A stretch of 64,000 bases of DNA from Sodiomyces alkalinus F11 (Eukaryota; Ascomycota; Sordariomycetes; Glomerellales; Plectosphaerellaceae), in contig NW_021167079.1 of assembly GCF_003711515.1 (NCBI RefSeq), positions 671,471-735,470 of the forward strand, written 5' to 3'. The translations under genes and the position numbers were made by a program. Positions 57,750 through 64,000 of this stretch are shown in pieces. Each line of letters opens with the position of its first letter. Position 1 is the first letter of the stretch. The notes beneath the pieces are model-generated. The model saw only the letters and a program-made list of their open reading frames with translations. It was not told the origin of the DNA and did no database searches.

Positions 57750-59385
57750 CGAGGGGGTGACGGGGCGTAGGTATATATGTTGTAGCTTAGATCTCTAGGC
57801 TTGTTGCAGTGCCTATTAAGATTGTGTATGCTTGCTTGGTCTGGTGTCGCTCATCCGACCTGTTGTCAGCCAAGGACAAGGAATGAATCGTCTCATGGGC
57901 TAGACCTCTGCTTGGAGTATCGACAGCTCGCCCTGTCCGGTGGCTTACGAGCTACCTAGGTACGGTACCTTGACTTACCTTAAAGCAATACCTTGCGGTA
58001 CCTAAGGTAAATTACCTTCATATTGGCGGTTGGTTGAGGCTGGGGTTAGGGACTTGTCAATGTTGTACCAGAACATAAGGATATAGAACCGATTGCCCTC
58101 ACATCTCGACTTTTACCTTTTTCAATAAATAAAATACAATAAAATAAAATCAAATAAGATAAAATAAAATAAAATAAAATAAAATAAAATAAAATAAAAT
58201 AAAATAAAATAAAATAAAATAAAATAAAATAAAATAAAATAAAATAAAATAAAATANNNNNNNNNNAAATAAAATAAAATAAAATAAAATAAAATAAAAT
58301 AAAATAAAATAAAATAAAATAAAATAAAATAAAATAAAATAAAATAAAATAAAATAAAATACAATAAAATAAAATAAAATGTTAGGGTACATAAGGTGGA
58401 AAGAGAGACATTGGTGATTTCCATCATTGATGTTTGCGGTCATCAGAGCATTGGCAATAGAGTGGACGTAGCGAAAAGATGACAGGTACAGATTATGGAG
58501 CTATGCGGGAAGTATGAAGTATAGTGAAGTACATAGAACCTGTCTGTCCTGCATAAAGGTACCTTAGAGAGATCTGGTGAGAGTTCCCCGTACTTGGTAC
58601 TTCGCACTTTGTCGCTGTACAGGTACGGTCGTTACTGCATCCGAGTATTGCCTCCCCACTTCAAGCAGCCGTGTCCCACCCTCACAGCTTGCTCCAGGTC
58701 GCTGCTGTCTCGACCCAGTTCAAGTCCAAGCCCATCTACGTTGTACGCCAAATCCTCAAGGTACACCAAGGTATGCATGTACATCGTAAGGTACTTAACT
58801 TAACCCCCGCCCAGTGCTGTATCCCGGGCCAACCAACAACGGGAAGGACGTTTCGAACCACTGACCACTGAACCAACTTCCCCAGGTTGGCATCTTGGAT
58901 GCATCATCACCACTGGTCATCTCCCCTTGACGTACCGTTTTCCATCTCCTTTTGACCTTTTCGTTCGTTTCGACAGCCTCGTTACAGGCGGGGGTTTGTT
59001 CTTTTTCTCTTGCATAAGGTACCCGTCGTTGCCGTCATATGCGGTGACTTTGACTGGGTTCATTCCAAAACGGCCACGGCCAGCAACAGTCGCCAATCGA
59101 ATCCTTGCCACCCGCGGAAGGCCGTAGGTTCCGAAACCAAGTCGTCCCTTTCGTCTTTTCTTTTTCTTTTTTCTTTTATTTTCCTTTTCCTTTTCCTTTT
59201 GTTTTCCCATCCTCCATCGTCACTGTCACCACCGTCATCGTCATTGATCACGCGGGGGCTACTCCTTCGTCGACGCCTGACGAATCCCGCATATCCGAAC
59301 GACCCAGCGCCCTCCGGTTTCCCGCTTCTCTCGTGCCTCCCAAGGGGTATCTTGCGGCCTCAAAATCGGAGTCGGCGCAACCGTC
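57750..59385. other. Spacer with AAAAT microsatellite and assembly gap
   Basis: Holds the 3' end of beta-adaptin, the pentanucleotide array with N's, several TACCTTA-type motifs near 57955-58015, and the upstream region of the UBL gene with a T-rich run at 59158-59205. No gene was recognised. Confidence 0.5.
58129..58380. repeat. (AAAAT)n microsatellite interrupted by a 10-N gap
   Basis: Nearly perfect five-base repeats run on both sides of the N run at 58257-58266. They cover about 240 bases, with a few impure units at the ends. The gap is a placeholder of unknown true length. Confidence 0.95.
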
Positions 59386-60479
59386 ATGACCGACTCGGAT
59401 TGTCGCACAACCGAAATAAGCGGCGGTCAAGCTTCCTCACCACCCCCCGAAGGAAATAACCGCCACGGCCAACTAGGCGACGCCGTCCCCATGACCCAAC
59501 TTTCCCAACCGACCGCTACCGCCCCGAGCGCCGACCCACCCGTCTCGTCCTCACCGCCGACAACGACAACGACGACGACAACGACGCACGATGCGGGTCC
59601 CACGACGATACCCCCCCTCGACACGACAAAGCCGGGCGCTTCATCCTCCTCACCCCCAGGGGGCGGCGAAGACGTGATTGAACCTACCGATAAGGGCAAA
59701 GAGAGGGCGACGACCGCCGATGAAGAAACTGCCGCTGCTGCTGCTGTGCCCCGACCGCCCACCAAGACCGATACGCCCGAGTCTATGGCCATCGGACCCT
59801 CGGTCGAGCATGTCCAGAGCGTCCAGCCGTCCGACGTGCTCGTATGCAACATCACCCTGCTGCTCACCACCGGCGCCCGCCATCCTTACCGCATCGATGA
59901 GCGGTACCTCGCGAAACGCAACGTCAACGTGCCCGGCAAGACGGCTGATGGCAGGAACGACCCTTTCACCATCAGCGTGTACACCCTCAAGGAGCTGATT
60001 TTGCGGGAATGGAGGGAGGAGTGGGATCCCAAGCCCGCGAGCCCGAGCAGTATCCGACTCATCCACTTTGGAAAGTTGTTAGACGACAAGGAGCCGCTGA
60101 ATAGTATGTTCTTTTTTTTCCCCTCTTTTTTTTCCCCTCTTTTTTTTTCCCTCTTTTTTTTTCCCTCTTTTTTTCCCTCTTTCTTTCTTCCTCTTTCCCC
60201 CTTTCTTTCCTCTGCTCTTCTCCTACACTTCCCTCATTTATTTCTCTTCCAACTGGAAGAACGAGCGGTTCGTGTTCCTTTCAAGGCAATGCTGTAGAGT
60301 GCTGACACTTTCCCTCCCTCCCAGAATACCACTTCAGCGCCGACGCCGCCAATGTCGTGCACATGACCGTCCGTCCCGCCGATACTATCGACGAAGAGGA
60401 GCCCAAGGGAGGCAATAAGTCTGCATCGGGAGCCGGACGCAATCGGAGCCAAGGGAGCGGCTGCTGTATAATTCTATGA
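59386..60479 (+). CDS. Prenylated ubiquitin-fold protein (UBL3/MUB-like)
   Basis: Two exons: 59386-60103 and 60325-60479 (290 residues). The N-terminal ~140 residues are Pro/Ser/Thr-rich and disordered. The ubiquitin-like domain starts near residue 147 (SDVLVCNITLLLTTGARHPY). It contains YRIDERYLAKRNVNV, FTISVYTLKELILREWREEW, SSIRLIHFGKLLDD and NVVHMTVRP. The C-terminus is SGCCIIL: a CaaX-like CIIL preceded by another Cys. Membrane anchoring by geranylgeranylation (Leu at the last position) with possible palmitoylation is known for related UBL3/MUB proteins. No di-glycine, so it is unlikely to be conjugated to substrates. Intron 1 (221 nt) is strongly T/C-rich. Confidence 0.82.
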
Positions 60480-61514
60480 TCTGGCCCAAGCCGCCCCTTC
60501 GCCCTTTCTTTGGGCCCGCTTCTTTGTTTTATGGTCGGCTTTACAGGCCAGATGGCGCATCGGCGTAGTTTCTCCTTCATGAGGTCGTTGCTCTCTTGCG
60601 GGTTGGGGATTTTTTCTTTTCTTTTTATTCGTATTCTCTTTTTTCTCTGGTCATTTCTTTTCTTTTGCCCCCTCCACACATTGCAAAGCATCCGGGCGCC
60701 CATCCCGGCGGCCCCTTGTCACTCTTTCTCTTTTCTCTTTTCCTACCTTGGGGGATATTGTTGGACTACATGGATTTACATGGATTGGCTGGCATCGAAG
60801 GTCAATGCTGAAGGAGAAACTGGGAGCAGACCTCTCGAAAACAACCTAGGTATTCCTGACTGCTATCAGGTATGCCCAACGACTAGGTTCATTGGTTCAT
60901 TTCCCAGCGGACATTTTGCGTCCGTTTCCGCCGTGCAGGGGTTTCAAGTTTGGGTTATTTTACATCACTCCGAAGCTGCCGAAGCTGCCGAAGCTGCCGC
61001 GGATGGAATACCTTTCGGGGGTTGGGCTTGGGACGAGAGGCACAGAGGGACATACGGATGGGCTCGGGGGCGGCGTTATCTTTTATTTCTCATTGCTACG
61101 CTCGGGTCTGCTGATCCGTCATTTACGATTTGTATTGTTCCCCTCACTGCTGCTGTTTCTTTCTTCTTGGTACGATGCACAGTAGGCTCCCTTTATATCG
61201 TGCATAGGTTCTAGTAGGTTCTAGTCGTCTTGAGCCCAGTATCAATGCCTGTGGATAAAGAGCATAACCGGTTAAGCCATGAGTATTTCGAGTTTAGCAA
61301 CAAGCAGGCAAAGTCCGTGGCTAGGCGGCTAATGGACGGTCAGCGTTGGCCGATTGTGGTTTCTTATGGTCTCATGTGACATTTCCTGGCGAGGAGCCTC
61401 AACCGCCATGTCACCTCCGCCTTAGCCACCCTCTCGTGTTGCCTGTCCTTTACCCGTCCCATCGTTTCCTCGACAGAAGAATTACACCCCACCACATTCT
61501 CATTGGTGAAGCTT
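60480..61514. other. Convergent spacer between UBL3-like and UMP1
   Basis: It has T-rich runs near 60605-60665 and a (GCCGAA)n short repeat near 60975-61000. The long open frame 60510-61214 has no recognisable domain and is skewed by the T-rich DNA. Confidence 0.5.
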
Positions 61515-62134
61515 TTACATCCGCAGCTTCCGCTCCATCTCCTCATGCATGCCCGTCAGCGCAGCATTGCCGGCCCCAGCGCAGCCGGCCTCGTCGCCGG
61601 TGAAGACGTCCTCCCACGTGATGCTGTCGTCGCGGCCGCGCAAGATCTCCTCGTGGTGCGACATGGCGTGGGAGCCGCCTCCGAGGGCGGCGGGGCGCCA
61701 GACGCCGTTGCGGGTGATCTTGAGCTCCATCTGACGGCGGATGGGCTCGGCGGCGCCGTAGGTCCGGCGGAGGGTCTCCATGCGCAGGGCCTCCTGCGTG
61801 GCTTCCCAGTTCTTGAGGCGGGCTTCGAGGGGGTGGGCGCTGGTCAGCTCGGCGGAGGGCGTCGTCGCGCTGGCGGAGTTGGTGTTGTTGGTGCTGCTGC
61901 TGCTGCTGTGGTGGAGGGAGGAGGAGAGGGGGGAGGGGCCGAGGCCGGTGCGGAGGGTGTCGTGGAGGCCTGGCACCGAGGGGGCGGCGTTGCCTGCTGT
62001 GAAGGTTGCGGGGTTTGCGCTCCCGGGGACGATTCGCATCTGTTTTGGTTGTGCATTAGATGTGTGTTAAGTGCTCATGATGATGGGAAGGAGGAGTGGG
62101 AGACGAGGTTCGTGCGAAAGTGACGTACAGCCAT
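61515..62134 (-). CDS. UMP1: Proteasome maturation factor UMP1
   Basis: Two exons on the minus strand: 62134-62129 and 62039-61515 (176 residues). Ump1 assists assembly of the 20S proteasome core and is degraded in it. MAMRIVP begins the protein. After a Ser/Thr/Asn-rich segment comes HPLEARLKNWEATQEALRMETLRRTYGAAEPIRRQMELKI (read with breaks), the family core; the rest includes SHHEEILRGRDDSITWEDVFTG. The first coding exon would be only ATG GCT. The alternative is that translation starts at the ATG at 62039, with an intron in the leader; both give the same core. The intron has a CTAATGC branch and CAG acceptor. Confidence 0.85.
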
Positions 62135-62695
62135 GTTTGGCGAAGTGTTTTCTGAGTAAAAGACTTGAAAAGACTTGGACGGATTCTCGGACAGAAAGAA
62201 AGGTCAGACTATTCGATGTGGGTGATGGTAATGGGAGACTTTGTGAAGCGTTGGGTTTGGTTGCTGGTAACGACAAGGCTGAGGAACCGACTTGCGTACC
62301 TGGTAGGGAGTGGGAGCTGTTGGAAGCTTGCGTCGCGATTCTGATGCCTTGGCTTGGGCCGATTACATAAGGTTTCCCGGGATTTAGCTGCCGCGTTCCG
62401 GGGGCAACACGCGACAGGGCTGCTGACGGAGTACATATCCATCGTGGAGCCGAAGCCGAAATCGGAGCTACCCAACTGTTGTAGCTTTCCCCGGATTTAC
62501 GAGTACTTGGTAATAATACATAAAATAAATTCATTTTCATTAATTCATTAATTACAGCTTTCACACCCACCCTTCTCAACGCATTCTCAACGCATCCATC
62601 CATCCATTCCTTCCGGAAACTCGCAATGGACTCGAAATAACTCTCAGAGCAACTAACCTAGTGTTGCCGCCCTTTGGGAGGACCGATTGCCCACA
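62135..62695. other. Divergent spacer between UMP1 and the ABC ATPase
   Basis: AT-rich near 62510-62560 (AATTCATT repeated). No proteasome-associated control element (GGTGGCAAA) was found. No gene was recognised. Confidence 0.5.
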
Positions 62696-64000
62696 ATGCG
62701 TCCTCCATCCAGGCCCCCGATCCCTCCCATTCTCCGGATCGTCAACGGGACTTTCTACCGCCACCATCCCAACTCGGCGTCCTCTCACCCGAATCCACCG
62801 TTCTTTAAAGATCTGAACATTGAGATCCCTTCCAACTCTACGGAATCACCCCGCCGTTGGTGCATCATCGGCCCCTCCCTGTCGGGCAAAACGACATTCC
62901 TCCAGGCCCTCCGTGGCCAACACCTTTCCATCCCACCTCACGCCCGCTCATGGCCCTATCTCTCTACCGACCAAGTACCCGACCGCCTCCGCACCCCGTC
63001 CCAGGCCATTCGCTATGTCGGATTCGACGGCGAGCAGGTCGGCGGCCTCTCCGGACCGGCTACGAGCGCCTACCTCGCCGCGCGGTACGAGTCTCTCCGC
63101 GAGGACACCGACTTTTCGCTCCGCGACTTTTTACTAGGCAACACGGACCTGAACCCCCTCCAATCCCCGGCCGAAGTCGAGCACGAGCTGCCTCCGGGCC
63201 TCCTGGACAGGGTCGTGTCGGACCTGCGCCTCGGCCCGCTGCTCGACCTGCCCGTCGCGTTCCTCAGCAACGGCCAGGGCCGCAGGGCGCGGATCGCGAG
63301 GGCGTTGCTGAGGACCCCGGAGGTGCTGCTGCTCGACGAGCCGTTCATGGGTCTCGACCCGCCGACGGTGGCGTCGCTGAGCGAGCTCCTGCGGTCCATG
63401 GCGGAACGGGCTGCGCCGAGACTGGTGCTGGCGGCCCGCCCGCAGGATCCGATCCCGGAGTGGATCACGCACCTGGTGTACCTGCGGAGCGACTGCCAGG
63501 TGGGATCCATGGGGGAGAAGGACGTCGTGATGGAGGGGCTGCGCAAGTACGCGACCGGTGTGTGGAGGGGGGCTCTGGCGGAGGACGAGAAGCTGCCGGT
63601 TCGCGCGCTGGCGGAGATGGGGAGGGTGCTTACGAGCGAGGGCGTAGCTGGCGAAGCGCTGGGCAGCGAGGAAGGGGCCAGGCAGCAGCATACCGTCGAA
63701 GAGATGGCAGGGACGCGGGACCTTCCCGGTCGCGAAGCCGAAGGTGAAGCTCTGGTGGAGATGGACGGCGTCCAGGTCCGATACGGGGACAAGATTGCGC
63801 TGGGCAACTGGACACAGGACACCCCGTCAGGGCCGGCGCCCAAGACCGGCCTCGTCTGGACCGTCCGCAGGGGAGAACGGTGGGGCTGCTTCGGGCCGAA
63901 CGGGTCGGGAAAGACGACGCTGGTATCGCTTCTCTGCTCCGACCACCCCCAGACCTACTCGCTGCCCATCAGGCTGTTCGGCAGGAGCAGGCTCCCGGAA
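62696..64000 (+). CDS. Soluble ABC ATPase with two cassettes (YDR061W/ModF-like), partial
   Basis: Open to the window edge: 435 codons from the ATG at 62696, no stop. No membrane segment. Cassette 1: Walker A GPSLSGKTT, signature LSNGQGRRARIARALL (a variant of LSGGQ), Walker B EVLLLDEPFMGLDP. Cassette 2 starts with YGDKIALGNW and Walker A GPNGSGKTT near 63895-63920; the remainder lies beyond the edge. The LSNGQ signature and spacing resemble fungal YDR061W, itself like bacterial ModF; function is not established. Reverse-strand frames of up to 257 codons here are shadows. Confidence 0.82.
   Translation, partial: MRPPSRPPIPPILRIVNGTFYRHHPNSASSHPNPPFFKDLNIEIPSNSTESPRRWCIIGPSLSGKTTFLQALRGQHLSIPPHARSWPYLSTDQVPDRLRTPSQAIRYVGFDGEQVGGLSGPATSAYLAARYESLREDTDFSLRDFLLGNTDLNPLQSPAEVEHELPPGLLDRVVSDLRLGPLLDLPVAFLSNGQGRRARIARALLRTPEVLLLDEPFMGLDPPTVASLSELLRSMAERAAPRLVLAARPQDPIPEWITHLVYLRSDCQVGSMGEKDVVMEGLRKYATGVWRGALAEDEKLPVRALAEMGRVLTSEGVAGEALGSEEGARQQHTVEEMAGTRDLPGREAEGEALVEMDGVQVRYGDKIALGNWTQDTPSGPAPKTGLVWTVRRGERWGCFGPNGSGKTTLVSLLCSDHPQTYSLPIRLFGRSRLPE

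Noticed and set aside
58129..58380. Regularly spaced repeats suggesting an array with spacers
   Set aside because: It is a plain five-base microsatellite without unique spacers, in a eukaryote; not CRISPR.
58840..58880. TTCGAACC reminiscent of a tRNA T-loop on the minus strand
   Set aside because: The flanking bases do not form a five-pair T stem, and no acceptor or anticodon arm is present.
60510..61214. 234-codon frame between the UBL3-like gene and UMP1
   Set aside because: Phe/Leu/Ser-rich translation of T-rich DNA with no domain.

Overview
The window is ordinary nuclear DNA of a filamentous ascomycete, most likely a Sordariomycete. The evidence is fungal-type proteins throughout, short introns (about 50-150 nt) with CTAAC/CTGAC-like branch points, GC-rich coding DNA, AT-rich spacers with recurring TACGGAGTA/TTACCTTA-type motifs, and one transposon copy decayed in the manner of RIP (repeat-induced point mutation). 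Seventeen of the genes needed splicing by eye. For each I checked that the proposed exons sum to a whole number of codons.

Left third (1-24 kb): REX4-like exonuclease; RNase H2 subunit C; MCM6 with two MluI cell-cycle boxes upstream; a 1299-residue disordered RGG-tailed protein (unrecognised); ATP synthase subunit f and complex I NDUFS4, transcribed divergently from a 342-bp CCAAT-containing spacer; GID8; a fungal HNH-domain protein; a broken methyltransferase tail; and uridine kinase URK1 in ten exons.

Middle (24-45 kb): external NADH dehydrogenase with an EF-hand; NOP53; Rab GTPase YPT6; KEI1 (IPC synthase subunit); the 1533-residue sulfite reductase beta subunit; a dead Tc1/mariner element with terminal repeats and TA target duplication; syntaxin UFE1; and aspartate aminotransferase.

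Right third (45-64 kb): a 4.9-kb spacer ending in a promoter with five AGGGG motifs and a TATA box, then an MFS sugar transporter; EMC4; beta-adaptin; an (AAAAT)n array holding a 10-N assembly gap; a prenylated ubiquitin-fold (UBL3/MUB-like) protein; proteasome assembly factor UMP1; and the first 435 codons of a two-cassette soluble ABC ATPase that runs off the edge.

These are independent housekeeping genes (replication, respiration, secretory pathway, sulfur and nucleotide metabolism), not an operon or an evident biosynthetic cluster. I found no convincing undescribed multi-gene system. The best leads are local: a 30-bp duplication of the catalytic motif in REX4, a 15-nt microexon in ATP17, a 6-nt first coding exon in UMP1, two GC-AG introns, the decayed Tc1 element, and several promoter arrangements. 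No tRNA, rRNA or CRISPR was seen. Functional names rest on recognition of conserved motifs by eye, without database searches.
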